64,000 nt of DNA, from assembly GCF_900172325.1 (NCBI RefSeq), contig NZ_FWFR01000001.1, forward strand, positions 2,124,335 through 2,188,334. Reading direction: 5' to 3'. A program made the translations under genes and the position numbers. Position 1 is the stretch's first letter. Every line of letters starts with the position of its first letter. The stretch comes from Oceanibacterium hippocampi. Lineage in GTDB: Bacteria > Pseudomonadota > Alphaproteobacteria > Sneathiellales > Sneathiellaceae. Below, in pieces: positions 51,961 to 62,334 of this stretch. The notes under the pieces are model-generated. The model had not been told where the DNA came from, made no database searches, and saw nothing but the letters and a program-made list of their open reading frames with translations.

Positions 51961-52614
51961 GTGAGCGGGAACGAGTTCGAACCGGTGGCGATCGCGCGGC
52001 GCGGCCTGATGCTGGTGCTGTCGTCGCCGTCCGGCGCCGGCAAGACGACGATCTCGCGGGCGTTGCTGGCCGACGACGACGGGCTGACCATGTCGATCTC
52101 GGCGACCACCCGGCGGCCACGCCCGGCCGAGGCGCATGGCCGCGACTATTATTTCGTCGACCCGGAGGAATTCGGGCTGATGATCAACCGGCGCGAGCTG
52201 CTGGAGCATGCCAAGGTCTTCGACCATTACTACGGCACGCCGAGGGAGCCGGTCGAACAGGCCCTGAGCGACGGCCGCGACGTGTTGTTCGACATCGACT
52301 GGCAGGGCACCCAGCAGCTCAAGCAGCAGGCCCGCGAGGACCTGGTCTCGATCTTCATTCTGCCGCCGTCGACGCTGGAACTGGAGCGACGGCTCACCCA
52401 GCGCGCCCAGGACCCGGCCGATGTGGTCGCCCGGCGCATGTCGAAGGCGGCCGACGAGATCAGTCACTGGGCCGAGTACGACTATGTCCTGGTGAACGAG
52501 GATGTCGGGCGTTGCCTCGCCCAGGTGAAGGCGATCCTGACCGCCGAGCGCCTCAAGCGCGAGCGTCAGCCCGGCCTGCTCGACTTCGTGAAGGCGCTCC
52601 GCGAAGGTTATTGA
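51961..52614 (+). CDS. gmk: guanylate kinase
   Basis: 217 residues from GTG 51961, with GAGGT upstream. The P-loop is [14 protein letters not shown] near residue 22, followed by [20 protein letters not shown] and [12 protein letters not shown]. It converts GMP to GDP with ATP. Its last seven bases overlap the end of the convergent rsmA gene, so there is no room for a terminator between them. Confidence 0.97.
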   Translation: MSGNEFEPVAIARRGLMLVLSSPSGAGKTTISRALLADDDGLTMSISATTRRPRPAEAHGRDYYFVDPEEFGLMINRRELLEHAKVFDHYYGTPREPVEQALSDGRDVLFDIDWQGTQQLKQQAREDLVSIFILPPSTLELERRLTQRAQDPADVVARRMSKAADEISHWAEYDYVLVNEDVGRCLAQVKAILTAERLKRERQPGLLDFVKALREGY

Positions 52615-53453
52615 CGGGCCGCGTCATAGGCCCGCGCGAGCGCGCAGAAACCTTCCACGTCGATTTCCTCCGCCCGCTTCTCCGGCGCGATCCCGGCCGC
52701 CTCGAGAAGCGGTTCAGGGGCAAGGCCGAGCGTCTTCAGGCTGGAACGGAGCATCTTCCGGCGCTGGCCGAAGGCGGCCGCGACGACCATTTGCAGGCTT
52801 TCCGCCGTCGCCGGGAAGAGCGGCGCCGGCCGCGGCGTCAGCCGGACCACGGTCGAGGTCACCTTGGGCGGCGGTGTGAAGGCCTGCGGCGAGACATCGA
52901 ACAGCTTCTCGACGGTGCAGAGCCACTGGCAGAAGACCGACAGCCGGCCGTAGCTCTTGGAGCGCGGCGCCGCAACGAGGCGATCGGCAACCTCGCGCTG
53001 GAACATCAGCACCAGCATGGCGATGTCGGCCGGCCGGCCAAGCCATTTCAGCAGCAGCACGGTCGAGATGTTGTAGGGCAGGTTGGCGACGATGGTGTGC
53101 GGCGGCGGCGCGAGATCCCGTTCGGCGATCGCCAGGGCATCGCCGGGGACGATCCGCAGGCGCCCGGGAAAGGCGTCTGCCAGTTCGCCGAGCGCGGCAA
53201 GGCAACGCTCGTCCTTCTCGATGGCCACGACCTCGGCGGCGCCTTCCAGCAGCAGCGCCCGGGTCAGGCCGCCAGGTCCCGGACCGACCTCGATCACCGT
53301 CCGCCCGGCGAGGGTCCCGGCGCCGCGGGCGATCCGCCGGGTCAGGTTGAGATCGAGCAGGAAATTCTGGCCGAGGCTGCGCCGCGCGGCGAGCTGGTGG
53401 CGGGCGATGACGTCGCGAAGCGGCGGCAGATCGGGCGAATCATCCTCAGCCAT
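52608..53453 (-). CDS. rsmA: 16S rRNA (adenine1518/1519-N6)-dimethyltransferase (KsgA)
   Basis: 281 residues from ATG 53453; an in-frame GTG eight codons earlier is less likely. [20 protein letters not shown] and the AdoMet motif [16 protein letters not shown] are canonical. The catalytic motif is ANLPYNIST, and [14 protein letters not shown] completes the family pattern. It dimethylates two adenines near the 3' end of 16S rRNA. It overlaps the end of pdxA by eight bases, in the conserved order surA-pdxA-rsmA. Confidence 0.96.
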   Translation of the reverse strand: MAEDDSPDLPPLRDVIARHQLAARRSLGQNFLLDLNLTRRIARGAGTLAGRTVIEVGPGPGGLTRALLLEGAAEVVAIEKDERCLAALGELADAFPGRLRIVPGDALAIAERDLAPPPHTIVANLPYNISTVLLLKWLGRPADIAMLVLMFQREVADRLVAAPRSKSYGRLSVFCQWLCTVEKLFDVSPQAFTPPPKVTSTVVRLTPRPAPLFPATAESLQMVVAAAFGQRRKMLRSSLKTLGLAPEPLLEAAGIAPEKRAEEIDVEGFCALARAYDAARQ

Positions 53454-54471
53454 TGTCGGTCCGGCCGGGACGGGCACGGTTGCGGGCGATCCCGGCGGCG
53501 CTCTGCAGGGCGGCGATCAGGCTGGCTGCCGAGGCCGTGCCCCTGCCGGCGATATCGAAGGCGGTGCCGTGGTCGGGCGAGGTGCGGATGACGGGCAGGC
53601 CGAGGGTGATGTTGACACCATTGTCGAAATCGATGGTCTTGAGCGGGATCAGCGCCTGGTCGTGATACATGCAGAGCACCGCGTCGTAGCGTGCGCGGGC
53701 CGCCGGGTGGAACAGCGAATCGGCCGGCGCCGGATCGCCGATACGGACGCCGCGTTTGCGAAGGGCGGCGATCGCCGGGGCGATGATCTCGATTTCCTCG
53801 CGACCGAGCGCGCCGCCTTCGCCGGCATGGGGGTTGAGCCCGGCAATCGCGATGCGTGGCCGGGAAATCGCGAAATCCCGGACCAGCGCGTCGGCGAGGA
53901 TCGTGCCGGTTTCGACGATCAGCCCGGCGCTGAGCGCCGCGGCCGCCTCGATGAGCGCCATGTGCACGGTCACCGGCACGACCCGGAGACCCGGGCAGGC
54001 CAGCATCATCACCGGGCGGGCGCCGCCGGTCAGTTCGGCGAGATACTCGGTATGGCCCGGATGCCGGAAGCCGGCCGCGTAAAGCGCCGCCTTGTTGATC
54101 GGGTTGGTGACGATTCCGGCAACCGCGCTGCGTTCGGCGAGCGCCACGGCGCGACGGATCGATTCGAGCACCAGTGCCGCGTCGGCCGGGTCAGGGCGGC
54201 CGGGGCGGGCGGCCACCGGTCGTTCGAGGGCCAGGACAGGGAGGGCGCCGTCGAAGAGGGCGGCGGCCTCGGCCGGATCGCCGATGGCGGCGATGGGGAT
54301 GTCGAGGCCGAGCCCGGCCGCGAGACGGCCGAGCTGATCGGGATCGGCAAGCGCGACGAACGGCGGCAAGGCCCGCTCACGCCGCGCTTGCCACGCCTTG
54401 AGGGTGATTTCCGGCCCGATTCCGGCCGGTTCGCCCATCGTCAGGGCGAGCGGGCGCGCCCCGTCCTGCAT
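53446..54471 (-). CDS. pdxA: 4-hydroxythreonine-4-phosphate dehydrogenase
   Basis: 341 residues. [17 protein letters not shown] starts the protein and [36 protein letters not shown] and [10 protein letters not shown] cover the substrate and metal-binding segments, including the three His ligands of the family. The closing [20 protein letters not shown] is canonical. It acts in pyridoxal-phosphate synthesis. Five bases separate it from surA. Confidence 0.97.
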   Translation of the reverse strand: MQDGARPLALTMGEPAGIGPEITLKAWQARRERALPPFVALADPDQLGRLAAGLGLDIPIAAIGDPAEAAALFDGALPVLALERPVAARPGRPDPADAALVLESIRRAVALAERSAVAGIVTNPINKAALYAAGFRHPGHTEYLAELTGGARPVMMLACPGLRVVPVTVHMALIEAAAALSAGLIVETGTILADALVRDFAISRPRIAIAGLNPHAGEGGALGREEIEIIAPAIAALRKRGVRIGDPAPADSLFHPAARARYDAVLCMYHDQALIPLKTIDFDNGVNITLGLPVIRTSPDHGTAFDIAGRGTASAASLIAALQSAAGIARNRARPGRTDNG

Positions 54472-54476
54472 GGCGG

Positions 54477-55760
54477 TCAGCGGAACTCGATGGTCGCGTT
54501 GCGCCGCAGGTCGCGCATGTAGCCGCGCGACAGCATGGCCATCCGGCGCTGGCGGAGCGATTTCGCGATATCGTCGCGGCTCGGCAGGTCGACCTCCTGG
54601 TCCTTGCGGTCGCAGACGACCAGGACATGCAGGCCGAGCGGCGTGCGAACCGGCTCGCTCGTCTCGCCGGGCTGGAGGTCGCGCACCGCGTCGCGCAGCG
54701 ATTCCGGCAGCTCGCCGAGACGGACCGTGCCGAGATCGCCGGAACTGTCGGACTTGATCTCGGCGGCCAGCGGGGCGACATCGTCGCAGCTCGTGATCGA
54801 CCCCCGGGCCTTCACGGCGGCGGTCCTGGCCGCCGTGACGTCGGCCTCGGCGGCGTCCTGGGCGAGCGTGACGACAAGCTGCTTGAGCGTGAACTGGGTC
54901 GCCATCGGGTCGGCCGCGAGGATCTTGCGGCGATCGTTCAGCCGGTAGATCTGGAAGCCGCCCGGGACCCGGATCGGGTCGGTGATCTGGCCGAGGCCGA
55001 GATCGGCGAGGGCGTTCGCGGCGTCGGGGTCGAGCTGGTCCGGCTGGGTCCAGCCGACGAGTCCGCCGTTGGCGGCCGTTGGGCCCTGGCTGAACTGCGC
55101 GGCGATGGCTTCGAAGCTTGCGCCCTGGCGGATGTCGGAAACCAGCCGCCGGGCATTCTCGGCGACCTGCATCTCGCCCACTGTCGGATCGATATCGAGG
55201 AAGATCTCGGCGATCAGGTATTCGGTCTTGCCGGCATTGGCCTTGAGTTTCTCCAGGACGCTGTCGATCTCCTCCTCGTCGACCGAGCTGTTGCGCGAGA
55301 ACTGCCGCTGCACGAGCTTGCTCCAGGCGATTTCGGCGGTGATCTGGCGGATCATCGTTTCCGGCGGCACGCCGCGGCGGCGCAGGAATTCCTCGAAGCG
55401 ACCCTCGGGTATCTGGTTGCGGGTCTCCAGCAGGCCGATCGCATAGTCGATGTCGGCGTCGGTGACCCGGACATTGACCCGCTTCGCCTCCTGCAGCTGG
55501 ATCACCTCGTCGATGACCGCGCGCAACGCCTGGCCCTGGACCCGCTGGCGGTTCTCCTTGCTGTCGGTAATGCCCGACAGCACCATGATCGCCTTCATGC
55601 GCTGCGCCAGATCGTAGGCGGAGACGACCTCGTCATTGACGACGGCGGCGATGCGCTGGACCTCCTGGGCGGCGACGCGCCCGGGCAGCAGGCTGAGTGC
55701 CAGCAGCAACAGACAGGCGAGGCGGCCGAGACCGGCCCTGTTTAACGATATGCGGCTCAT
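54477..55760 (-). CDS. surA: periplasmic chaperone SurA (peptidyl-prolyl isomerase)
   Basis: 427 residues with a signal peptide (hydrophobic core LACLLLLALSLLPG, cleavage after RVAAQ). The N-terminal chaperone region begins IAAVVNDEVVSAYDLAQRM. Two parvulin domains follow, the first with YLIAEIFLDIDPT and GASFEAIAAQFSQGPTAANG, the second shorter and diverged. It escorts outer-membrane proteins such as LptD to the BAM complex, so its place just after lptD fits. The gap to lptD is 63 bases. Confidence 0.94.
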   Translation of the reverse strand: MSRISLNRAGLGRLACLLLLALSLLPGRVAAQEVQRIAAVVNDEVVSAYDLAQRMKAIMVLSGITDSKENRQRVQGQALRAVIDEVIQLQEAKRVNVRVTDADIDYAIGLLETRNQIPEGRFEEFLRRRGVPPETMIRQITAEIAWSKLVQRQFSRNSSVDEEEIDSVLEKLKANAGKTEYLIAEIFLDIDPTVGEMQVAENARRLVSDIRQGASFEAIAAQFSQGPTAANGGLVGWTQPDQLDPDAANALADLGLGQITDPIRVPGGFQIYRLNDRRKILAADPMATQFTLKQLVVTLAQDAAEADVTAARTAAVKARGSITSCDDVAPLAAEIKSDSSGDLGTVRLGELPESLRDAVRDLQPGETSEPVRTPLGLHVLVVCDRKDQEVDLPSRDDIAKSLRQRRMAMLSRGYMRDLRRNATIEFR

Positions 55761-55823
55761 CGCCCTGACCTAGTTGATGTGGCTGCGCATTGAAAGGGGC
55801 ATGATCGCGTTCCGTCAATGCAT

Positions 55824-57974
55824 TCAGTTGAAGGGAAGCAGGCGGATCTGGAGTTTGAAGCTCTTCGCCGGCTCCAGATCGCGGTCGCGGGTAAAGGATT
55901 CCTCGTAGACGAGCGAGAGATCGAAGCACTCGTCAAGATACTGCAGGCCGAGCGAACGGTTGATCGATTGCTCGCCCTCGATATCGTAGCGATAGCGTCC
56001 GAAGAGCCGCCAGTAATCGGTGATCTTGGCGGTCGCCGTGACCTGGATCTCCTGCTCGTCGCTCTTCCCCAGGATCGTCGATTCCTGGCTGTCGAGCGCC
56101 ACGTAATTCACCCCGACCCGGTAGCCCGGCGGGCCCGCCTGGAGATAGATCTCGTGCCGGTTGATCGACAGGTCGTCCTTGTCGAGGCGCACGCGGTCGG
56201 TGAAGGAGAGATAGTTGTTCGGCTGGATGCTGAACTGCGCGACATAGTCGGAGAAGCTGTCCTGCATGCCGCTGCCGCGCCCGAAGGTGCCCTCGTCGAG
56301 CCGGTAGACCTGGCCGAAGGTGAGATTGGTGTAGCCGCCGCTCTGGCCGTAGGCGCCGAGCTTGACGCCATAATTGACGCGCAGGCCGTCCTCGATCCGG
56401 TCGCGGCCGGCAAAGCGGTTGAGGCTGAAGAGGTTGGTGTCGTCGAGCTCGGCCGCCTGACTGTCCTCGTTCGGGACATCGTTGTTGCCGACCGAGTCCG
56501 GTGTCCAGACGACCTGCGCGATCGGCTCGACGACCTGGCGGACGGTGCCGGTCGAGCGGACGAAGGGATAGCGCCATTCGCCGGCCAGCAGCGGCACCAT
56601 GCGGGCCTGGAACTCGGTGTCCGAGGGCGACCCGATGTCGGTCTGGTCGGAAAGGAAATAGGCGTCGCCGCGGAGCGCCGCGGTGAGCGTGTAGACGTCG
56701 CCGGCGGGCGCGATATGGGGCAACTGCCACATGACATCGCCGGAGACCCGGTTGCTGTCCGCCCCGCCGGTCCGCTGCAGCACCAGCATGTCGCCGTTCA
56801 GGTGGAAGCGGCCGCCGTACTTGCCGGGCTCGGTCGTGTAGCTGTAATCGACCAGCGGCAGCACATAGGGTGTCGTGCCGGCATCGTCGCGGACCTGCAG
56901 GCCCTGGAAGGCATAGGTGTCGACCGCGAGATATTCCCGGCCCTTCTGGTAGTTCACGAAGGCATTGCTGGTCAGCGTGTTCTCGTTCGAGATGTTGTAG
57001 CGGCGCAGGTAGGTGTCGTCGGTGGTGCGGAAGACATCGAAGCCGGAGCGCCAGCCGTTGCCGATCTGGTAGCGTCCGGAGCTCCGGACATGGCCGCGGA
57101 ACTCCTTGTCGCCGGTCTTCACGCCATCGTTGTCGAACTCGTCCACGTAGGTTCCGGAGCCGTCGATCTCGAAGCGGCCCCGTTCGAAGGCCTGGCGGTA
57201 TTCGAGGGCCAGCGCGACGCCGGCCTGAGTGGTGAACAGCGGCGTGATCGTCGCGTCCTTGTCGTCGGAGATGGCCCAGAAGTAGGGCGTGTCGATGGTG
57301 AAGCCGAGATTCTCGTCCGACGAGTAGGAGGGCGCGAGGAAGCCGCTCTTGCGCTTCACCGTCGGGTCGGGATGGGAGAAATAGGGCGTATAGAAGACCG
57401 GAACGCCGTAGAACTCCAGGAAGGCGTCCTTGTACTCGATCTCCTGTTCCCGCTTGTCGTGGATCACCGTGACGGCCCGAATCTGCCAGAGCGGCGGTCG
57501 GGCGCCTTCCTCGTTGCAGACCTTGCACGGGCTGTAGACGGCCTTCTTCATCACCGTTGTTTCATCGCCGAAGCGCCGGCCACCGGCAGCGGCGAAGCGG
57601 GAATCGTCCTTCAGCAGGACCTTCAGGTCGCGCACGAGGCCCTGCTTGAGCTGGTCGGTGAGTTCCACGTAGTCGGCGAACAGGACGTCGCCGGAGGGCT
57701 CCAGCAGGACCACGTCGCCAACCGCCGTCACCCGGTCGTTGGGCTCGTCATAGATCACCTTCCGGGCCCGCAGCACGCGCTCGCCCTGGCTGATCTCGAC
57801 ATTGCCGCGCGCCGTCGTGATCCGGTTGTCCTTGTCGTAGATCACCTCGTCGGCGGTCAGCAGCACCGGTTCGCCGCTGTTGGCCTGATCGAGCGACTGG
57901 GCATGGGCCCCGATGCCGCCGAGCAGGTGGATCAGGATCAGGACGATGGCGACGCGAATTACGGATCTCGGCAC
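55824..57974 (-). CDS. lptD: LPS-assembly outer membrane protein LptD
   Basis: 716 residues with a signal peptide ending AHAQ. The N-terminal periplasmic OstA/LptA-like domain (LTADEVIYDKDNRITTARGN, then VLRARKVIYDEPNDRVTAVG) precedes a beta-barrel made of alternating aromatic strands. Only three Cys are seen in the mature part: a SPCKVC pair near residues 149-153 and one in DECFDLS near the end, against four in E. coli, so the disulfide pattern must differ. It inserts LPS in the outer leaflet. It starts only three bases after lptG. Confidence 0.95.
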   Translation of the reverse strand: MPRSVIRVAIVLILIHLLGGIGAHAQSLDQANSGEPVLLTADEVIYDKDNRITTARGNVEISQGERVLRARKVIYDEPNDRVTAVGDVVLLEPSGDVLFADYVELTDQLKQGLVRDLKVLLKDDSRFAAAGGRRFGDETTVMKKAVYSPCKVCNEEGARPPLWQIRAVTVIHDKREQEIEYKDAFLEFYGVPVFYTPYFSHPDPTVKRKSGFLAPSYSSDENLGFTIDTPYFWAISDDKDATITPLFTTQAGVALALEYRQAFERGRFEIDGSGTYVDEFDNDGVKTGDKEFRGHVRSSGRYQIGNGWRSGFDVFRTTDDTYLRRYNISNENTLTSNAFVNYQKGREYLAVDTYAFQGLQVRDDAGTTPYVLPLVDYSYTTEPGKYGGRFHLNGDMLVLQRTGGADSNRVSGDVMWQLPHIAPAGDVYTLTAALRGDAYFLSDQTDIGSPSDTEFQARMVPLLAGEWRYPFVRSTGTVRQVVEPIAQVVWTPDSVGNNDVPNEDSQAAELDDTNLFSLNRFAGRDRIEDGLRVNYGVKLGAYGQSGGYTNLTFGQVYRLDEGTFGRGSGMQDSFSDYVAQFSIQPNNYLSFTDRVRLDKDDLSINRHEIYLQAGPPGYRVGVNYVALDSQESTILGKSDEQEIQVTATAKITDYWRLFGRYRYDIEGEQSINRSLGLQYLDECFDLSLVYEESFTRDRDLEPAKSFKLQIRLLPFN

Positions 57975-57977
57975 GGC

Positions 57978-59072
57978 TCAGCCATCTTCGAGTTGAAACA
58001 CAAACCAGGTTCCCGCCATGAGGCCCACCAGACCGGGCGCCCAGGCGGCGAGATAGATCGGCACGTCTCCGGTGACACCGAAGGCCGAGGCAACGTCCGA
58101 CATGAAGAAGAGCAGGAAGCCCGACAGCACGCCACCCAGCAGGAATAGCGCATTGCCCCCGCGCCGGACCAGTCGAAGTGTCGAGGCGGCGGCAAGAAAG
58201 ACCATGGCGACGAACAGCAGTGGCGTCGCCAGCAGCGAATGCAGGTAGAGCCGCTGGCGGGTCGCGACGAAGCCGTTGTCCTGCAGGGTCTGGATGAAGG
58301 CCGGCAATTCCCAGAACGACAGCGTCTCCGGCGGCGCGAAGCTCTCCTGGATCTGCAGGAAGGTCAGTGTCGTCGGCAGCTTGAACCGCTTGTACACCTC
58401 GATCGGCTGGTTCGGCAGGGCGACATAGGCGTCGCGCATTTCCCAGTAGCCATCGCGCAGGACGGCGCGCTGGGCGTCGATGCGCATGGTGAAGCGATCG
58501 AGATCGACGAAGCGGAAGAAGATCACGTCGCGGAGGTCGACACCCTGCTGGCGGGCCCGGTCGGCATGGACGACGATCTGGCCGTCGCCGTCGGCCTGGC
58601 GCATCCAGAGCCCGTCGGAGGTGACCTTGAGCATGCTTGCCCGGCCGCGCAGATACTGCCCCTCGACCAGCTCGAATCGGCTCGCCATCGCCGCGGCGAG
58701 GGGATTGATGATGGTGACGACGACGATGCCGAAGACCAGCGAGACGGCGAGCGCTGGGGCCAGGAACTGCCAGGCCGAGATGCCGGCGGCGCGCGCCACC
58801 ACCAGTTCGCTGGACCGGTTCAGGCGGTAGAAGGCGAGCATGGCGCCGAACAGCATCACGAAGGGCAGCAGTTCCAGCGTCTTGGTCGGCAGGTCGAGGA
58901 AGGTGAGTTGCAGAATGACGCCGAACGTCACGTCGACCTTGTCGGCGGTGCGGCGCAGGAATTCGAGGATCTGGATGATCGCCGTCAGGGCGACCAGGAC
59001 GAACAGCACGATCGCGACGCTCTGCAGGAACTGCCGCCCGAGATAGAGCGCGAGCTTGCCGCGCAGCATCAT
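57978..59072 (-). CDS. lptG: LPS export ABC transporter permease LptG
   Basis: 364 residues of the YjgP/YjgQ family: helices at each end and a central periplasmic beta-jellyroll (about residues 130-250, with SDGLWMRQADGDGQIVVHAD). YRLNRSSELVVARAAGISAW is the characteristic coupling region. The ATG overlaps the lptF stop (ATGA). With LptF and the ATPase LptB (not in the window) it lifts LPS out of the inner membrane. Confidence 0.94.
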   Translation of the reverse strand: MMLRGKLALYLGRQFLQSVAIVLFVLVALTAIIQILEFLRRTADKVDVTFGVILQLTFLDLPTKTLELLPFVMLFGAMLAFYRLNRSSELVVARAAGISAWQFLAPALAVSLVFGIVVVTIINPLAAAMASRFELVEGQYLRGRASMLKVTSDGLWMRQADGDGQIVVHADRARQQGVDLRDVIFFRFVDLDRFTMRIDAQRAVLRDGYWEMRDAYVALPNQPIEVYKRFKLPTTLTFLQIQESFAPPETLSFWELPAFIQTLQDNGFVATRQRLYLHSLLATPLLFVAMVFLAAASTLRLVRRGGNALFLLGGVLSGFLLFFMSDVASAFGVTGDVPIYLAAWAPGLVGLMAGTWFVFQLEDG

Positions 59073-60190
59073 CGGGCGAGGCCGGCGGCGAGGTCCGCCG
59101 ACGCATGGCGGCGCAGGTAGTTCCGCCGCATCAGCCAGGCGGCGACGAGGGCGGGAATGGCGACGTTGGCGTAAATGAGCGGAATCGCCCGGGCGTCGCT
59201 CGCGGCCAGGTAGGTGAAGCCCATCGCGGCGAGCAGCACCCCGACCCCGCAGGCCCCGGTGACGATCAGCCGCCAGGCCCGGCGGCGGCGGTCGTATTCG
59301 CCGGACAGAACGCCGGTCATGGCGATCAGGGTGAGCGTCAGGGCGTAGAGCGGGAAGGCGAGCCGGTGATGACCCTCGGCGATCAGCCGGCCCTGCTTGC
59401 GCAGGTCGCGGTCGCCGTCGGGAGCGGCGAAAAGCTCGCCCAGGTAGCGCTCCTTGGCACCGAACCACAGGTCGTCGGATTCCTCCGAGCGATCGGAGAT
59501 GTCGACCAGATTGCGGTCGAAGAACAGGAACTGCGGCGTCCGCCCGTCGCTGCCGAAGACCTGCCGGTTGCCCTTGACCAGCAGCAGGCGCGGCCCGTCT
59601 TTCGTGTCGACCAGGGCGCCGCGCTCGGCCATGAAGGTCACCGGCGACTCGGGGTCGGACTGGTCATGCACCAGCAGTCCGGCCAGTTCGCCGTTGGCCA
59701 GCCGCTCGCGGACATAGACCGTCAGGCCGTCGCCGACGCTGTTGAAACGTCCCTCCTGCAGGGCGACCGAGAGGAACGATCCCTGGAACTCGTGCTGCAA
59801 GTCCTTGACGCTGCGCAGGCCCCAGGGCGACAGCCAGAGGCCCAGCCCGTAGAGCACGAGGCAGAACAGCGCGGCGAGGGTGAGGGCCGGCCGGCCGAGA
59901 CCGCCGGTGCTCCAGCCGCAGGCCCACATCACCAGCAGCTCGGATTCGGCGTAAAGCCGATGGAAGGCGTAGATCGTGCCGAAGAACAGCGCGAGGACCA
60001 GGGTCATGCCGAGGACCGAGGGCAGCAGCAGCATGGTGATCTTCAGGAAGCTTGTCGCCGGCATGCCGCGCACCACTTCATCGACGAAGCGCAGCGACTG
60101 GGTCAGCCAGGCGACACCGGTCAGCGCGAGCGCGATGAACGAGATCGGAGCCAGCATCTCCCGCATGATGTAGAGCGACAATCCACGCAT
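59069..60190 (-). CDS. lptF: LPS export ABC transporter permease LptF
   Basis: 373 residues. FHRLYAESELLVMWACGWST is the coupling region, and a periplasmic domain lies between helices 3 and 4 (KDLQHEFQGSFLSVALQEGR, VYVRERLANGELAGLLVHD). It is first in the operon lptF-lptG-lptD-surA-pdxA-rsmA. There is no Shine-Dalgarno before the ATG; a good -10 (TATACT) sits only six bases upstream, which hints at a leaderless message. Confidence 0.94.
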   Translation of the reverse strand: MRGLSLYIMREMLAPISFIALALTGVAWLTQSLRFVDEVVRGMPATSFLKITMLLLPSVLGMTLVLALFFGTIYAFHRLYAESELLVMWACGWSTGGLGRPALTLAALFCLVLYGLGLWLSPWGLRSVKDLQHEFQGSFLSVALQEGRFNSVGDGLTVYVRERLANGELAGLLVHDQSDPESPVTFMAERGALVDTKDGPRLLLVKGNRQVFGSDGRTPQFLFFDRNLVDISDRSEESDDLWFGAKERYLGELFAAPDGDRDLRKQGRLIAEGHHRLAFPLYALTLTLIAMTGVLSGEYDRRRRAWRLIVTGACGVGVLLAAMGFTYLAASDARAIPLIYANVAIPALVAAWLMRRNYLRRHASADLAAGLAR

Positions 60191-60196
60191 GGCCGG

Positions 60197-60202
60197 AGTA
60201 TA
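60197..60202 (-). promoter_or_regulatory. candidate -10 element (TATACT) of the lptF operon
   Basis: TATACT lies six bases before the lptF ATG on the minus strand. No clear -35 box is seen at 16-18 bases. If used, transcription would start at or beside the start codon. Confidence 0.3.
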
Positions 60203-60366
60203 GGAAACCAGCGCAGGGGCGCCAGACGCTTCTTGGCCCGCATCGTCGATTTCGGGCTGCCGGAAACGCGCCGCTTTTCAAAGTGCCACGGGAGGCTAAG
60301 ATACCCGCCGGGCTCGTCGGCGCCGGGAGGGGCTCCCTCCCCGGCCGAATATGACACGAGGACAAG

Positions 60367-61866
60367 ATGAAGATTGCGTTTTCCGAGATTTCAATGCCGA
60401 AACGGGGCTCGCTGGCCGTCGGCGTCTACGCCGGCTCGAAGCTGAGCGCGAGCGCCGAGAGCGCCGATGAAGCCAGCGGCGGCCAGATCCGCCGCGCCAT
60501 CGCCGCCAGCCGCTTCACCGGCGCCCGGCGCCAGTGGCTCGAGATCTTCGCGCCCAGTGGCCTCGATGTCCGCACGGTGTTCCTGTTCGGCCTCGGCGAC
60601 GAGGGCAAGCTCGACGAACTGACCCTCGAGGCGGTCGGCGGCGAACTGGTCCGGCGCGCCAATGCCGCCGGCGAGACCGGTGTCACCGTGCTGCTCGACG
60701 ATCTCGACAACCCGGACGTCAAGCCGGGCGAGGGCGCGGCCCGGATCGCCTATGGCGCGGTGCTCGGTGCCTACCGCTTCGATCGCTACCGGACGCGCGA
60801 GAGCGACGACAAGAAGCCGACGCTGACCCGGGTCACCGTGGCCTCGAAGAGTTCGGCCTCGGCCCGGCGCCGCTTCGGCGCCCTCGAGATGATCGCCGAC
60901 GGCGTGAAGCTGACCCGTGACCTGGTCAGCGAGCCGGCCAACAAGCTCTATCCGGAAAGCTTCGCCGCCCAATGCGAGGAACTGCGCTCGCTCGGCGTCG
61001 ATGTCGAGGTGCTGGACGAGGCGGCGATGCGCTCGCTCGGGATGCATGCGCTGCTCGGTGTCGGCCAGGGTTCGGCCCGCGAAAGCCGTCTCGTGGTCAT
61101 GCAGTGGAAGGGCTCCCATCGCAAGAATGCCGCGCCGCTCGCCTTCGTCGGCAAGGGCGTCTGCTTCGATACCGGCGGCATCTCGCTGAAGCCCGCGCCG
61201 GGCATGGAAGAGATGAAATGGGACATGGGCGGCGCCGGCACGGTGACCGGCCTGATGAAGGCGCTGGCCGGGCGCAAGGCGAAGATCGACGCGGTCGGCG
61301 TCGTCGGCCTGGTCGAGAACATGCCCGACGGCAACGCGCAGCGGCCGGGCGACGTCGTGACCTCGATGTCGGGCCAGACCATCGAGATCCTGAATACCGA
61401 CGCCGAGGGCCGGCTCGTGCTGGCGGATGCGCTCTGGTACACGCAGGACCGTTTCAAGCCGGAGCTGATGATCGACCTGGCGACGCTCACCGGGGCGATC
61501 ATCATCACGCTCGGCGCCGAGAAGGCGGGCCTGTTCTCGAACGACGACACGCTTGCCGACCGTCTGCTGGCCGCCGGCAAGGCCGAGGACGAGGGGCTCT
61601 GGCGGCTGCCGGTCGGCGAGCCCTATGACAAGACGCTGGAATCGCCGATTGCCGACATGGGCAATATCTCGGCCAACGGACGCGGCGCCGGTTCGATCGT
61701 CGCGGCGGAATTCCTGCGCCGTTTCGTCAACGACGTGCCGTGGGCGCATCTCGACATCGCCGGGGTCGCCTGGTCGAAGAAGGACAAGCCGACCGTGCCG
61801 AAGGGCGGTACCGGCTTCGGCGTGCGCCTGCTCGACCGCTTCGTCCAAGACAATTACGAAGCCTGA
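60367..61866 (+). CDS. pepA: leucyl aminopeptidase (cytosol, M17)
   Basis: 499 residues, with GAGGAC before the ATG. The M17 metal and catalytic residues are in GKGVCFDTGGISLKP near residue 260, MKWDMGGAGTV and NTDAEGRLVLADAL near 345. The closing HLDIAGVAWSKKDKPTVPKG is typical. It removes N-terminal residues from peptides as a hexamer with two metals per subunit. It is divergent from lptF and 17 bases before holC, a conserved pair. Confidence 0.97.
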   Translation: MKIAFSEISMPKRGSLAVGVYAGSKLSASAESADEASGGQIRRAIAASRFTGARRQWLEIFAPSGLDVRTVFLFGLGDEGKLDELTLEAVGGELVRRANAAGETGVTVLLDDLDNPDVKPGEGAARIAYGAVLGAYRFDRYRTRESDDKKPTLTRVTVASKSSASARRRFGALEMIADGVKLTRDLVSEPANKLYPESFAAQCEELRSLGVDVEVLDEAAMRSLGMHALLGVGQGSARESRLVVMQWKGSHRKNAAPLAFVGKGVCFDTGGISLKPAPGMEEMKWDMGGAGTVTGLMKALAGRKAKIDAVGVVGLVENMPDGNAQRPGDVVTSMSGQTIEILNTDAEGRLVLADALWYTQDRFKPELMIDLATLTGAIIITLGAEKAGLFSNDDTLADRLLAAGKAEDEGLWRLPVGEPYDKTLESPIADMGNISANGRGAGSIVAAEFLRRFVNDVPWAHLDIAGVAWSKKDKPTVPKGGTGFGVRLLDRFVQDNYEA

Positions 61867-61883
61867 GCGGCGCGCGGACGGCG

Positions 61884-62330
61884 ATGGCCGAAGTCTCGTT
61901 CTACCATCTGGTCCGCGACCCGCTCGAGACGGCTTTGCCGAAACTGCTGGAGAAGGCTCGGGAGCGCGACTTCCGGATCCTTGTCCGGGCCGCTTCGGCC
62001 GAGCGTGTCGCCCATCTCGACGGGGTGCTCTGGACCTATAGCCGCGAGAGTTTCCTGGCGCATGGCCGGGCCGGGCAGGCACGGGCGGCGGAACAGCCGA
62101 TCCTGCTTTGCGACAGCGGCGGAAACCCGAACGCGGCGAACCTGCTGGTCGTGGTCGACGGCGCCGAAACGGACGATGCGGGTGCGTTCGAGCGCTGTCT
62201 CTACCTATTCGACGGCAAGTCGGAAGAAGGGGTCGCGGAAGCGCGCGCGCGGTGGCGCGGCTTCCGCGAGGCCGGGATCGCCGTGACCTATTGGCAGCAG
62301 GGCGAACGCGGCTGGGAGAAGAAGACCTGA
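61884..62330 (+). CDS. holC: DNA polymerase III chi subunit
   Basis: 148 residues. VSFYHLVRDPLETALPKLLE is the standard start and VDGAETDDAGAFERCLYLFDG matches the conserved HolC core. Chi links the clamp loader to SSB during replication. Its place directly after pepA is common in proteobacteria. It is convergent with the cytochrome gene, four bases apart. Confidence 0.93.
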   Translation: MAEVSFYHLVRDPLETALPKLLEKARERDFRILVRAASAERVAHLDGVLWTYSRESFLAHGRAGQARAAEQPILLCDSGGNPNAANLLVVVDGAETDDAGAFERCLYLFDGKSEEGVAEARARWRGFREAGIAVTYWQQGERGWEKKT

Positions 62331-62334
62331 GGCC

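Noticed and set aside
55818-58148. A 776-residue open frame on the plus strand
   Set aside because: Antisense to lptD, a full and recognisable gene. No domain features are visible in the plus frame.
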